Shown piece by piece: positions 45,045 to 53,816 of a stretch of 64,000 nt of DNA. Every line of letters begins with the position of its first letter. The first letter of the stretch is position 1. Origin of the DNA: QKMZ01 sp012965515 (GTDB taxonomy: Bacteria > Cyanobacteriota > Vampirovibrionia > Obscuribacterales > Obscuribacteraceae); the NCBI GenBank assembly GCA_937879965.1, contig CALFMP010000016.1:62001-126000 (forward strand), read 5' to 3'. The notes under the pieces were generated by a model, which was given only the letters and a program-made list of their open reading frames with translations, made no database searches and was not told where the DNA came from. A program made the translations under genes and the position numbers.

Positions 45045-46061
45045 ATGACCCGGACAAGGACCGTTAAGGTCGACCTTGACGCAAGTCACTCCAACGAAAT
45101 TTACATCGCAGCTCTGAAGCCCAAGGCAGGTTTCTTCAGCAAGCTTCTCTCAATCCTCTGGCTCTTCGCAGGGCTCGGCGCACTGATCTGGTTCGCCTGG
45201 TCCGAGCCGTTTTCCGGCATGCTCTTCAATTGGTTGCAAAGCCAGGGCGTCGCACCGTGGGTGGTGACATTCATTCTCACCCCTGCCGTCATGTTCGTGC
45301 GCGCAGTCATCGCTGTCGAAGCAATCGGATACGGCTACCACCGCTTCTTCCAGCATGTCGGACTCTTCACCCGATTGGCACAGGTCTTCCGGCGGAACCA
45401 GCGTTTTCACTGGATTCACCACATGATCATCTATCCGATCGGTCGGCTTTACAAGCATGGCAAGCGGTACCACACTTCTGAGAAGGGCTTCGGCTTGAGC
45501 TGGGTTATCCCCGGTCTCATGGCTGCAGGTCTGTTCCTTTACACCCACGGCTTCAACATGGTGAGCTTCTCGTTCATCTTCGGGCTGTGGTTCTACGCCA
45601 AGATGGTGGTCGATCTGACCCACGCGCGTTTCCATTTCGACAATCATCCTTGGGTCGGCAAGCCGTATTTCCTGTGGCTAGAGGAGATTCATCTCCTGCA
45701 TCACTGGGACCAGCGGTACAATTTCACCATCGTGCATCCGCTCATGGACAAGCTTTTCGGAACCTATCTGGACCCTGCGACTCATCGCAAGGAGCTTCAG
45801 ATCAGTCTCGAAGACAATGACGTGACGGTGTCCGACTTGATCAATTGGCGATATCTGCTTACCGAAGCAAGCCCCACTGAGTATGCGGCTTTCGTTTCGG
45901 CAGCGCAGCGCTATCCCAAGTCGCTTCGCAAGGTCAAGCATTTGCTGACCGTGCTGAAGCATCGAACCGACAGTCATCCTGCGGATGTAGAGGCTGCAGC
46001 GTTGCACGCCCGAGCACTCAAGCTGGTCACCGCCGTTGGTAAGACGCCGGAGACCCTTTAG
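45045..46061 (+). CDS. Fatty acid hydroxylase / sterol desaturase-type membrane enzyme
   Basis: 338 aa with about four hydrophobic helices (residues 30-55, 68-95, 155-172 and 176-192). Histidine clusters typical of the di-iron membrane hydroxylase superfamily are present: GYGYHRFFQHVG, RFHWIHHMI, THARFHFDNH and LHHWDQRYNF. The eight or more histidines sit in the expected cytosolic loops. The family hydroxylates or desaturates lipids such as fatty acids, sterols or carotenoids; the substrate is unknown. The start has AAAAGG upstream. Two hairpin terminators follow. Confidence 0.85.
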   Translation: MTRTRTVKVDLDASHSNEIYIAALKPKAGFFSKLLSILWLFAGLGALIWFAWSEPFSGMLFNWLQSQGVAPWVVTFILTPAVMFVRAVIAVEAIGYGYHRFFQHVGLFTRLAQVFRRNQRFHWIHHMIIYPIGRLYKHGKRYHTSEKGFGLSWVIPGLMAAGLFLYTHGFNMVSFSFIFGLWFYAKMVVDLTHARFHFDNHPWVGKPYFLWLEEIHLLHHWDQRYNFTIVHPLMDKLFGTYLDPATHRKELQISLEDNDVTVSDLINWRYLLTEASPTEYAAFVSAAQRYPKSLRKVKHLLTVLKHRTDSHPADVEAAALHARALKLVTAVGKTPETL

Positions 46062-46126
46062 GTTGATTCTGTAGACGCCGAAACGTCTGCTGACCAACCG
46101 CCTGACTGACTGTCAAACAAGCTTTT

Positions 46127-46219
46127 AACGCCGTTTCCCGAGAAGGGGGCGTCTTTTGGTCAGGTGTTCCTGGAGAAAGACCCGAGCTCAGAACTTTTGA
46201 GCTCCGGTCTTTCTCTTTT
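46127..46219 (+). terminator. Two consecutive terminators
   Basis: First: ACGCC...GGCGT with inner CCC/GGG pairs, then TCTTTT (46127-46158). Second: AGAAAGACC...GAGCTCA pairs with TGAGCTC...GGTCTTTCT, then CTTTT (46174-46219), a very stable hairpin. Confidence 0.8.
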
Positions 46220-46661
46220 GTCGGAGCAGGTAGTACATGTGGTAGTAGGATGCAAAACAGTAACAGGCTGGACTGGACTGCTAGTCGCAGTAGGCGCGTA
46301 ATCCTCCTATCGTTGCTGAAAGCCCCTACAGGCTCGTCAAATCAATGTCATGCTGATCGCACAGATTTGCATACACCAAGATGCGCAGCATCCGCTTTTG
46401 AGCCGTAGATTGTCTCAAGGGTTCTGCCAGCCGTGATAGGTGCGAACTAGTATCTAATTGTGTCTTTTGTGGAAACTCTCGGCGCACACGCGTAGGGTGG
46501 AGGTATCGCTTCTAGATTTTTTCTTTTCCGAGAAAACACCCTCCTTCTTCGTCAACCTTGCACCAATAAGGCATTTCGCCAACTCCGCGCGCTTGCACGC
46601 AGAGTCGGCCTCGGTCGTTTTCAGCTCCTTCTAGAAGTGAGAAGCAAGAAAGGTCAGTACC
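46220..46661. other. Intergenic region, nothing recognisable
   Basis: About 440 bases before the GH130-like gene. No hairpin, family palindrome or RNA gene was found. Confidence 0.4.
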
Positions 46662-47822
46662 ATGTATCTCTTGAATAAGAACACTATCATCAACGTCAGC
46701 GTGGAGCGGCTCGGTGTGGTCGCTTCGCCTCAGGGCATCTTCCAGGAGGAAGGAGTCCTCAACCCCGCCGTCTATCAGGACCGCGCCGGAAATCTCGTGG
46801 TAATGATGCGCTCGGTTGCGAAAGGCAACCAGTCGCGTCTGGAGATGATTCGTCAGCCCTGGGAAAACGGTAAGCCGCGCACGGATGCCTCGGGCAACGA
46901 AGCCCCTTTCGAACGTGTCGGTTTCGCTCTTGTCCCGCAAGCGTCGTACGAACGTCGTCGTCGCATTGGCGAGTCGGGCAAGGTCGAGTTCATCGGTGGT
47001 GAAGGTTGCGAGGACGCACGAGTCACCTACATCAAGCAGCTCGATCGTTACGTGATGTGCTACACCGCGTTCGGCATGGACGGTCCGCGCATTGCGTTGG
47101 CTTGGTCGCATGACGGATACAAGTGGCACCGCATTGGTCTGTTGCAAATACCCGAGGAGTTCGGATTGCACCCCGACGACAAGGACGCCGCCTTCTTCCC
47201 GGAGCCGGTTCTTTCGCCGAAGGGCGTTCTCAGCCTTGCGCTGTACCATCGTCCGATGGTCAACATTCCTGCCTCCGACGGCATGGATGTTGTGCAGTCG
47301 ACCCTTTCGGCGCGCCCGGACAAGCGGCAGTGCATTCGCATTGCCTACGTTCCTTTGGACAAGGTGTTGAAGAGCATTCGCAACATCGCCAAAGTGCGTG
47401 AGTCCAAGCTCGTGTTCGAGCCGCTCTGCGAGTGGGGCTCGTTCAAGTGCGGTGCAGGCACGGCGCCGGTCCGCATCAACAGCGGCTGGCTGGAAATCTT
47501 CCACGGTGTGGATCAATTTCCGAGCGCCTCTCGCCCTTCCGGATATCAGGGTCGCTATGCGGCTGGGATCATCGTGCACGACATCGACCGACCGGACAAG
47601 ATCCTATACTACTCGCCGGAGCCAGTCATCAAGCCGGAAACGAAGGACGAGCTGGAAGGCATCGTCAACAATGTCGTCTTCCCAACCGGCATCGTGGAAC
47701 GCACCGACCTGCGTTTCTCGCATCGTGCCTTCGGATACACCGAGCGCGTCTTCGACGTTTTTTACGGCATGGCTGATCGCCTGATCGGGCGTTTCCGCCT
47801 CACGGTCGTCGAAGAAGCGTAA
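46662..47822 (+). CDS. GH130-like beta-propeller glycosidase/phosphorylase
   Basis: 386 aa with the five-bladed propeller pattern of GH130 and related families: NPAVYQDRAGNLVVMMRSV, EGCEDARVTYI (the family EDxRV catalytic-region motif), YTAFGMDGPRIALAWS, the phosphate-side basic residues in GAGTAPVRINSGWLEIFHGV and VVFPTGIV near the end. GH130 enzymes phosphorolyse or hydrolyse beta-mannosides; the activity here is not certain. AAAGG lies upstream of the ATG. It is a single-gene unit with a very strong terminator and could work on mannosides, while the GH30/GH1 block handles glucosides. Confidence 0.82.
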   Translation: MYLLNKNTIINVSVERLGVVASPQGIFQEEGVLNPAVYQDRAGNLVVMMRSVAKGNQSRLEMIRQPWENGKPRTDASGNEAPFERVGFALVPQASYERRRRIGESGKVEFIGGEGCEDARVTYIKQLDRYVMCYTAFGMDGPRIALAWSHDGYKWHRIGLLQIPEEFGLHPDDKDAAFFPEPVLSPKGVLSLALYHRPMVNIPASDGMDVVQSTLSARPDKRQCIRIAYVPLDKVLKSIRNIAKVRESKLVFEPLCEWGSFKCGAGTAPVRINSGWLEIFHGVDQFPSASRPSGYQGRYAAGIIVHDIDRPDKILYYSPEPVIKPETKDELEGIVNNVVFPTGIVERTDLRFSHRAFGYTERVFDVFYGMADRLIGRFRLTVVEEA

Positions 47823-47837
47823 ATAACGGTTACCTGA

Positions 47838-47900
47838 ATCAGATCGGTAAATGCTGCGAACCCCCGTGGCTCGTAGTATTTGCCGATCTGATTTGTTTTG
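47838..47900 (+). terminator. Intrinsic terminator with long stem
   Basis: AATCAGATCGGTAAAT pairs almost perfectly with ATTTGCCGATCTGATT and is followed by TGTTTTGG. Confidence 0.8.
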
Positions 47901-47960
47901 GTTCTTTGTGTATGATATGAGATAGTAAAATTGGGGTGTCGGAATGCATACGGTCCACGT

Positions 47961-48512
47961 CTACATATCCTTGCCGATGAGATTTTTGATCTTTTTTGTT
48001 TTGGTTGCCAGGACAAGTGCGCTGCCGCAGAGACCTGGGATTATGCAGAAAGCGAGGAACGTCAAAACGCAAAGGCAGTCTATCTTGTTCTGCGGCGACG
48101 CTTCGTAGGTGTTTCCAAAGACAATGCAAGCGGATGACATTGACGCAAAAAGAGTGAGACTGAGTTTCGACACTTGAGGCAGTTTTGAATTCGCCAGACA
48201 CGCCCACGTGATGTGCGTGACAATGGCTGACAGTGCTCCGAAAATTCCCAGCACAGGTGAATAGAGCAAAGCCTTTTCCAGCGTGCAAGCCCCGATCAAA
48301 AATGGCAATGCCACTGCCAGCAATCCGCCGGATGCAGCGAACGAAAAGACAATTGCTGTGAAACCTGTGAATACACGCCAATCTTGACTGTACTGTTTTT
48401 GCAGGCGTTCGTAAGCGCGGTATGGATCAATCTCGTACAATGCGTCAGGCCCGGCGTTTTCCAACAGCCGCTGCCTTGCTTCCTGCAAGCTTTCTTTTTG
48501 TATTGTTTGCAT
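47961..48512 (-). CDS. Integral membrane protein (183 aa)
   Basis: A 45-residue polar, helical N-terminus with Gln/Arg/Glu heptads precedes four hydrophobic helices (about residues 47-70, 80-107, 117-133 and 145-170). A basic tail (KTKKIKNLIGKDM) follows. No motif points to a family. The ribosome site is weak. It converges with the GH130-like gene. Confidence 0.6.
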   Translation of the reverse strand: MQTIQKESLQEARQRLLENAGPDALYEIDPYRAYERLQKQYSQDWRVFTGFTAIVFSFAASGGLLAVALPFLIGACTLEKALLYSPVLGIFGALSAIVTHITWACLANSKLPQVSKLSLTLFASMSSACIVFGNTYEASPQNKIDCLCVLTFLAFCIIPGLCGSALVLATKTKKIKNLIGKDM

Positions 48513-48696
48513 CGCAACAGTCTACTATGGCTGCTGCGGATCTGTTTCCAGTCAATCTTTTTTCTAGTTCCATAAGCCTTGGTTCGCAATGCCACCTTTG
48601 TTGTCTTTGTCAAACCTGGCTAGCCATACTGTTTATCATCTGCTTCATCGCGTTTGTCCGTGGATAAATTGCTCTAAAGATTGACGCCACTACAAT

Positions 48697-48723
48697 GAGA
48701 GCCCCTTAGCAAAAAGGGCTCTC
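48697..48723. other. Hairpin in a leftward spacer
   Basis: GAGAGCCC pairs with GGGCTCTC across an 11-base loop containing a run of five A. It lies between the small leftward gene at 48823 and the membrane protein gene; a weak terminator for the former. Confidence 0.5.
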
Positions 48724-48822
48724 ACAGACGTTATTCGCATTTGAAGGTGTGTGGTGCTACAGGAACATCTCAGGACTCATGCCTAATCGCAAGCGTTCCT
48801 GTAACTGTTCTACTGACGTTGG

Positions 48823-48990
48823 TTATCTGCTTTGTTGGCGGTTGTAGTGGTTGAATCCACGGAATGTGCCCCAAACCGGAGTATCTTCGAAATAAGCTAC
48901 ATCGGAGACGGCTCTTTCAACTTCATCGATTTGTTGTTGCTTTTGTGCTTCGACAGATTGATTTGCAGCGATGATTTGATATTCAGGCAT
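48823..48990 (-). CDS. Small hypothetical protein (55 aa)
   Basis: The ATG at 48990 has GAGGT nine bases upstream and opens 55 codons. It starts MPEYQIIAANQSVEAQ, continues with a Gln-rich amphipathic helix (KQQQIDEVERAVSDVA), and ends WGTFRGFNHYNRQQSR. There is no membrane segment. The balanced composition, helix and ribosome site support a real gene. I know of no homologue. Confidence 0.5.
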   Translation of the reverse strand: MPEYQIIAANQSVEAQKQQQIDEVERAVSDVAYFEDTPVWGTFRGFNHYNRQQSR

Positions 48991-49085
48991 GAGAAGGAGA
49001 CCTCGGGGTGGAGGGAGAATCTACTGGGGGTTAGTCAAAGGGTGGGCGTCGATTTCCTATCGACACGGTCATTGTCAAGCAAGTA

Positions 49086-49215
49086 ACGTGAAAAACACGT
49101 GAATCACGTATTGCGATCCAAAAATCCCCATTCTCTGGGAAAATTTGAGGGTCTCACCCCCCTGAAGGGGTTGCTTGAGCGTGAAAAAGGGAGGGAATAT
49201 TCACGTGAACGTGAA
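49086..49215. promoter_or_regulatory. Cluster of ACGTGAA motifs before the prenyltransferase-fold gene
   Basis: ACGTGAA occurs at 49086, 49097, 49203 and 49209, with a partial inverted ACGT at 49106; the last two overlap the start codon region at 49205. Between them is a CCCC...GGGG hairpin-like stretch (about 49157-49170). Spaced copies of one heptamer around a start suggest an operator. Confidence 0.4.
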
Positions 49216-50254
49216 AAATTGGTCCCCGGAAGCATCCAAATTAATGTGTTTGTTGAATGGCGCTTGCAAATTTGACGTCACGGATTTGGCTGAGCGCGCC
49301 TTGACACCCCAAATCCTCCAATCTGTTGGCTATTTGGATTCGGACGAGGCGGTGGATAGCCTTCACGCAGACCCATACTGGCCGAAATGGGACAGCCCTT
49401 GGTGGCACATGACCCTTCTATGGGAGATGGGACTGGCGGACAAGATTCCCGATCGCGCGCTGGACGCGTTTCAATCTGTGGCGCGCAAACACTATATAGA
49501 TGTTTTTCCATTGGTGGAGGAAGAGCTGCCTTCCGGCTGCGACCCGACGCGCAATATCTGTTGCTTCTGCGCCTTGGCGACGGCAATGCAAATTTTTGAG
49601 TCTCGCGGAATTCGTAGTGATGAAGTGATTCCGTGGGCGCGCTCGTGGTTCGCTCGCTATCAAATCGCCGACGGAGGCTACAACTGCGCGGAAGATGTAT
49701 ATGTGAGGGAAAAGCCGCGCTCATCAATTGTTTCCACGGTGCCCATGCTCGAGGCGCTTTTGAAACTTTCCGATCGTGGACTGAGCGATGAGGAAGAAGC
49801 GATTTTGGATAACGGCATTCAATATTTGTTGGAACGTCGATTGTTCAGATCGTTGAGCAAGAAGGATGAGGTTATAGATCCGAATTTTCTTCGCCTGACC
49901 TTCCCGCGTTTTTATGAATATGATGTTTTGCGCGGTTTGAAACTGGTCACGGATTGGGCGATGAAGCGTCAGAAAAAACTGCCGTGGCGCGCTATTGAAG
50001 AGGCTTTCACGATTGTGTGCGGCAAGGTCAAAGTCGATGAGGCTTCTATAGACATAGAGCGGCAGTTTTTTGCAGGCAATAGGACATTGGCGAAAGACGA
50101 GAACGGCGAATGGACTCGCGGTCACGACGCTTCTGTTTTTCCTTTGTTGGAAGCTGCCGGCGCTCTTGGACCCTCGCCGTTTCTCACCCGAGTGTTCATG
50201 TACATGTATGAGAACGTGTACAAGCTTACGTACTCAGGGGCATTGGAGCTTTAA
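49205..50254 (+). CDS. Prenyltransferase/squalene-cyclase-fold protein
   Basis: I choose the GTG at 49205 because GGGAGGG lies nine bases upstream; earlier in-frame GTG and TTG codons have no such site. The 349-aa product has repeated helical hairpins with aromatic and glycine turns, the best being ARSWFARYQIADGGYNC, as in the alpha/alpha barrel of prenyltransferases and terpene cyclases. The catalytic DxDD of squalene-hopene cyclase is not present, so I do not assert that activity. It is cytosolic by lack of a signal peptide. Its neighbour on the same strand is a nucleotidyltransferase, behind a terminator. Confidence 0.6.
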   Translation: MNVKNWSPEASKLMCLLNGACKFDVTDLAERALTPQILQSVGYLDSDEAVDSLHADPYWPKWDSPWWHMTLLWEMGLADKIPDRALDAFQSVARKHYIDVFPLVEEELPSGCDPTRNICCFCALATAMQIFESRGIRSDEVIPWARSWFARYQIADGGYNCAEDVYVREKPRSSIVSTVPMLEALLKLSDRGLSDEEEAILDNGIQYLLERRLFRSLSKKDEVIDPNFLRLTFPRFYEYDVLRGLKLVTDWAMKRQKKLPWRAIEEAFTIVCGKVKVDEASIDIERQFFAGNRTLAKDENGEWTRGHDASVFPLLEAAGALGPSPFLTRVFMYMYENVYKLTYSGALEL

Positions 50255-50380
50255 ATCAGCACCTTAATCTTGTTGGATTTTCCAATGCGAGAATTTTCCA
50301 ACATGTCGCAAGTAAGCAAACTGGATGTGGAGCACAATGAATAGATTGGTGGGGCACCGCAGATGGTGGCGTTTCCTGCA

Positions 50381-50413
50381 GAAGGCCGGCACTCCGGCCT
50401 TTCTTGCTATAAT
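50381..50413 (+). promoter_or_regulatory. Terminator-like hairpin and -10 box before the nucleotidyltransferase
   Basis: AAGGCCGG/CCGGCCTT with a short loop and TTCTT (50381-50404) ends the upstream gene. Immediately after, TATAAT at 50408-50413 is a perfect -10 box only about 12 bases before the ATG at 50425. No good -35 is seen. The leader would be very short. Confidence 0.5.
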
Positions 50414-50424
50414 TCCGAGCGACG

Positions 50425-51228
50425 ATGAAAGCTCTTGAACGTTACACACACGAAGATCGCCAGAAGATTGTCGACCGGCTCGCGCCGGTTGTACAGGCGG
50501 AGTTTGGAGAGAATTTCCTCGCCTTCGCTGCTATTGCTTCGTTTGCGCGCAATGAAGACTCTCACTATTCTGATCTCGAACTAATAGTTTTCGTCAAAGA
50601 AATGACCGATCCACTGAAGGTTTTTGGTATCGGCAAGATCATCGACGGTATGCTCATCGAGCTTTATTGCTACACGCCGCAGGGTTATCTAAGAGATGTG
50701 CGGGACGTAAGTAAGCACTGGATAATCTCGGGTTCAGATCGTCTGGCGCCGATTGTGAACGCTGAGCTGATTGCAGAACTAAATAAGTACGCGACTGAAA
50801 ATATAGATGAGCGGTGTTTAAAACAAGCCGTCTTGCATTGGCCGGAAGTACAAGAGTCCGCGGGCAAAGTGATGAACGCAATAAGCGGCGGCAATCGCGA
50901 AGGGCTATTGCTTGTATCCGCCGACATGGTCGAGCACATGCTGGAATTACTTTCGTTTTTGAACGCTGTGCCCTTTATCAGCTTCGGTCGCTTCATCAGC
51001 CAGGCGAAGAGTTTCCCTGTAAAACCGAAAAATTGGGACCATCTCGTCGATGTATTCAATGCCGGAATTCCCGACCCTGACGTCTTTGCCGCACTCGTCG
51101 ACGAAGTAATAACTGAATTCGAGCAAATTTTTGAAAGTCGCGGTTGCAGGCTGTATGATTGCCGAGACCCTGTTGAAATGGTTGCCGCTTTGAAGTCGCT
51201 GGTCGACAACAAGCAATCGTTGAACTGA
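50425..51228 (+). CDS. Nucleotidyltransferase-fold protein
   Basis: The 267-aa protein has the polymerase-beta-like nucleotidyltransferase start, A-S-F-A-R-N-E-D-S-H-Y-S-D-L-E-L (relatives read G-S-x-A-R-G-x-x-x-x-x-S-D-x-D-L). The first glycine is replaced by alanine and the second acid of the DxE/D pair is glutamate. A helical C-terminal domain follows, as in kanamycin or lincosamide nucleotidyltransferase-like proteins. The degenerate G-S makes activity uncertain. It could modify an antibiotic-like small molecule or be a regulator. It may be co-transcribed with the amine oxidase starting 31 bases later. Confidence 0.7.
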   Translation: MKALERYTHEDRQKIVDRLAPVVQAEFGENFLAFAAIASFARNEDSHYSDLELIVFVKEMTDPLKVFGIGKIIDGMLIELYCYTPQGYLRDVRDVSKHWIISGSDRLAPIVNAELIAELNKYATENIDERCLKQAVLHWPEVQESAGKVMNAISGGNREGLLLVSADMVEHMLELLSFLNAVPFISFGRFISQAKSFPVKPKNWDHLVDVFNAGIPDPDVFAALVDEVITEFEQIFESRGCRLYDCRDPVEMVAALKSLVDNKQSLN

Positions 51229-51259
51229 CAGGTATTCGCCTTTCGTCAAGGAGTCGGAC

Positions 51260-52447
51260 ATGGCTGAGCAAGAGCGCTATGACGTCATTGTCGTGGGAAT
51301 GGGTGCGGCAGGAAGTTCTGCTGTGTATCAGCTTGCGCGTCGTGGCTCTAGAGTGCTAGGCATTGACCAGTTTTCACCGCCACACACGCTCGGTTCTACC
51401 CACGGTGAGACTCGCATTACCCGCCAGGCAATTGGCGAAGGAGACCACTACACGCCGTTGTCGCTTCGCTCCTATGAGATCTTTCGCGATCTCGAGCAGC
51501 AGACTGGTGAGCATTTACTGGACATCACGGGAGGTTTGATGATCTCCAGCCCTGAAGCTACAGGCGTCAATAATGTTGCGAACTTTTTCGAAACCACTCT
51601 GGCAGCGGCCAAGAAGCACTCAATTCCTCATGAAGTATTGAGCGTTGAGCAAATGCGCAGACGTTTTCCGCAGTTCCGCGTGCAAGACAACGAGATTGGA
51701 TACTACGAAGTGGAGTCCGGAATTCTCAGACCGGAAGCTTGTATTAAAGCCACTTTGTCCATGGCGGAGAAATGCGGCGCTGTCCTGAAAGTAAACGAAA
51801 AAATGACGGCATTTAGTGACGATGCCTCTGGTGTTGTTGTCGAAACCGACAAGGGTGCGTACCGCGCGGACAAGTTGGTTTTGTCCGTTGGTCCGTGGCT
51901 TCCGCAGATTGTCGGCGAACAGTTGAAGACCCGATTCAAAGTCTACCGGCAGGTACTTTTCTGGTTTGATATTAGCGACAATTACGATCGCTTCAAGCTC
52001 GGAAACTTTCCTATCTTCATTTGGGACGGTCAAGGAAACCGTGAGTCTATCTACGGTTTTCCCGCTCTCGATGGAGAACGCGGCGGTATCAAAATTGCGT
52101 CCGAAGAATACGTTACGGAAGTGACGCCTGAAAATGTTGATCGTTCTGTTTCGCAAGACGAGATCGATAAGATGTACGAGAAACAGATAGTTCCTTGCTT
52201 TCCCGGGGTTGGTCGTGAGTGCGTCAAGTCGGCAGTGTGCATGTACACCATGACGCCTGACTCGGGATTTGTTATTGACTTTATGCCAGGTTCATCAAGA
52301 ACGATTATTTGCTCGCCCTGTTCCGGTCACGGTTTCAAACATTCAGCAGCAGTCGGAGAGTGTGTTGCAGAACTCGCGCGCGACGGAAAAACGACGTTGA
52401 ACATCGAACCGTTGCGCATCAATCGAGGAGTATTTGTGAATGTGTAG
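51260..52447 (+). CDS. solA: N-methyl-amino-acid oxidase of the SolA/sarcosine oxidase family
   Basis: The 395-aa flavoprotein begins with the FAD motif YDVIVVGMGAAGSSAVYQLA and continues with GSTHGETRITRQA (typical of monomeric sarcosine/N-methyltryptophan oxidase). The C-terminal KSAVCMYTMTPDSGFVID contains the cysteine that is covalently flavinylated in SolA. C-S-G-H-G-F-K-H-S closes the active site. All key elements are present, so it should oxidatively demethylate an N-methyl amino acid with release of formaldehyde and hydrogen peroxide. AAGGAG precedes the ATG. Confidence 0.9.
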   Translation: MAEQERYDVIVVGMGAAGSSAVYQLARRGSRVLGIDQFSPPHTLGSTHGETRITRQAIGEGDHYTPLSLRSYEIFRDLEQQTGEHLLDITGGLMISSPEATGVNNVANFFETTLAAAKKHSIPHEVLSVEQMRRRFPQFRVQDNEIGYYEVESGILRPEACIKATLSMAEKCGAVLKVNEKMTAFSDDASGVVVETDKGAYRADKLVLSVGPWLPQIVGEQLKTRFKVYRQVLFWFDISDNYDRFKLGNFPIFIWDGQGNRESIYGFPALDGERGGIKIASEEYVTEVTPENVDRSVSQDEIDKMYEKQIVPCFPGVGRECVKSAVCMYTMTPDSGFVIDFMPGSSRTIICSPCSGHGFKHSAAVGECVAELARDGKTTLNIEPLRINRGVFVNV

Positions 52448-52472
52448 CCGGCGAGCCACCAGCGCTCCCAGG
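52447..52472 (-). repeat. Family C repeat, inverted copy
   Basis: Complement of CCTGGGAGCGCTGGTGGCTC followed by GCCGGC. It overlaps the stop region of the amine oxidase gene and lies just before the ribosome site of the acetyltransferase. Confidence 0.6.
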
Positions 52473-52489
52473 ATAGGAAGGAGACAATC

Positions 52490-53008
52490 GTGTCAGAAGT
52501 AGCAATGAAACCCGAGATTCGAGTTATCGAAGAAGCCGATGCACAGGACTTCTGGAACTTGCGCTTGCGAGGATTGAAGGAGGACCCGGAAGCGTTTGGC
52601 GCTAGCTACAATGATTCGGTCAACATGCCGATTGAGGACATTCGCAAACGTTTGGCACCAACAGATGATGCTTTTGTGCTCGGTGCATTCAATCCAAAAC
52701 CTTGTGGAATGCTGGGTTTCTTTCGCCGCCAGGGGGAGCGTTCCAGACACAAAGGTTTTATTTGGGGAGTGTATGTTGCTCCCGAAGGCAGAGGGACAGG
52801 GCTTGCCCGCCGCTTGATGAATGAATGCATCGAGCGCGCGAAGAAAATGGACGGTCTGGAAGAAGTGATTCTGACAGTGAGCACGACACAAGATGTGGCG
52901 ATGAAACTTTACGAATCAATGGGCTTCAAAGAATACGGACACGAAGTGCAAGCGCTCAAGCAGGGCGACATTTACATCGATGAGAAGATGATGGGACTGC
53001 GCTTATGA
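52490..53008 (+). CDS. GNAT-family acetyltransferase
   Basis: 172 aa starting at a GTG with GGAAGGAG upstream. The GNAT core is present: WGVYVAPEGRGTGLARRLMNE supplies the V-x-P-x-x-R-G-x-G-x-A acetyl-CoA loop, and VSTTQDVAMKLYESMGFKEYG the second half. The substrate is unknown; relatives acetylate ribosomal proteins, antibiotics or small amines. It follows the amine oxidase by about 40 bases and is likely in the same operon, which would suit amine or amino-acid handling (inference). Confidence 0.88.
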   Translation: MSEVAMKPEIRVIEEADAQDFWNLRLRGLKEDPEAFGASYNDSVNMPIEDIRKRLAPTDDAFVLGAFNPKPCGMLGFFRRQGERSRHKGFIWGVYVAPEGRGTGLARRLMNECIERAKKMDGLEEVILTVSTTQDVAMKLYESMGFKEYGHEVQALKQGDIYIDEKMMGLRL

Positions 53009-53019
53009 TTGTTTCAAAA

Positions 53020-53210
53020 CGGGCGCATGCAATGCGCCCCTACGCTTCGCTTCAATAGCAATCGGCGATGCGATGCGCCCCTACGCTTCGCTTCAATAGC
53101 AACCGGCGATGCGATGCGCCCCTACGCTTCGCTTCAATAGCAACCGGCGATGCGATGCGCCCCTACGCTTTCAATTAATTGCAGCCGGGCGATGCGTGGC
53201 ATCGCCCCTA
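53020..53210. repeat. Family A palindrome and 41-bp tandem repeat
   Basis: GGGCGCATGCAATGCGCCCC opens the array. A 41-base unit (TTCAATAGCAACCGGCGATG then CGATGCGCCCCTACGCTTCG, C) then repeats with starts at 53051, 53092 and 53133. It ends in a decayed copy with GGGCGATGCGTGGCATCGCC. The array fills the spacer between convergent genes. Confidence 0.85.
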
Positions 53211-53213
53211 TGG

Positions 53214-53816
53214 TTACTTCGTCATTGTCAGTGAATTGACGATATCGTTGAATTGCTTCTGGTATTTGTCGAAGTGGTCGACGTAGGCTGCGCAGGAGAT
53301 GATGAAGTATTTGTCTTTGTGTACGGCAAACGCTTTGAGAACTTTTGTTTGTTGGACCACGGGTTTTGACGGGTCCAGTGAAAGCGGTATTGATTGAACA
53401 AGGATGAGCCGTCGGGTAGGCGTTTTCCCTTCCTTTGAACGCTCGTCCGATTCGACCTTCCAAATGGAACTCCATTGACGAATGGAGGCATCGCATATGG
53501 TGTCAAGATTTAATCCGCCGGGAATCGTTCTAACTACGACTTTGACGTTTGGTATCGGATTTGGGCTTTTGAAACTTTCCAATGGCGCAGCGACGATGTT
53601 TACGATCCGGTCTTTCTCAGTTTTCCAACCAGGCGGAAATTCCAGGCTGTATCCGTTTTCAGCATCAGCAAAGGGCGTTTTCTCTGTGCTTACTTGAACA
53701 TCGGCACTTGTTTCTTCCGGTTTCTCTTTTGCACTGGTTTCCGTTGAGAGGAAACCGCAAAGCAAACAGAGAAGGACGGCGCGCGCCAGAAAGTTCCTGT
53801 CCATCACTGTTTTCAA
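53214..53816 (-). CDS. Secreted PsbP/DUF1795-like protein
   Basis: The 200-aa product has a signal peptide (FLARAVLLCLLCGFLS, cleavage near TSAKE) and a single alpha/beta domain: YSLEFPPGWKTEK, IVAAPLE, VKVVVRTIPGG, a helix, a strand TRRLILVQSI, KAFAVHKDKYFIISCAA and a final helix. This order resembles PsbP/MOG1-like DUF1795 domains. The TTG at 53816 has GAGGA seven bases upstream; the ATG four codons later is too far from it. A role at the envelope is likely but unknown. Confidence 0.7.
   Translation of the reverse strand: MKTVMDRNFLARAVLLCLLCGFLSTETSAKEKPEETSADVQVSTEKTPFADAENGYSLEFPPGWKTEKDRIVNIVAAPLESFKSPNPIPNVKVVVRTIPGGLNLDTICDASIRQWSSIWKVESDERSKEGKTPTRRLILVQSIPLSLDPSKPVVQQTKVLKAFAVHKDKYFIISCAAYVDHFDKYQKQFNDIVNSLTMTK

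Noticed and set aside
50425..51228. Nucleotidyltransferase as a CBASS cyclase partner of the E1/E2/JAB genes
   Set aside because: It is about 10 kb away on the other strand, has a degenerate G-S motif and no adjacent effector; the E1 and E2 are not fused as in Cap2.
53020..53210. Possible CRISPR array
   Set aside because: Whole 41-bp units repeat head to tail with no unique spacers, and no cas gene is present.
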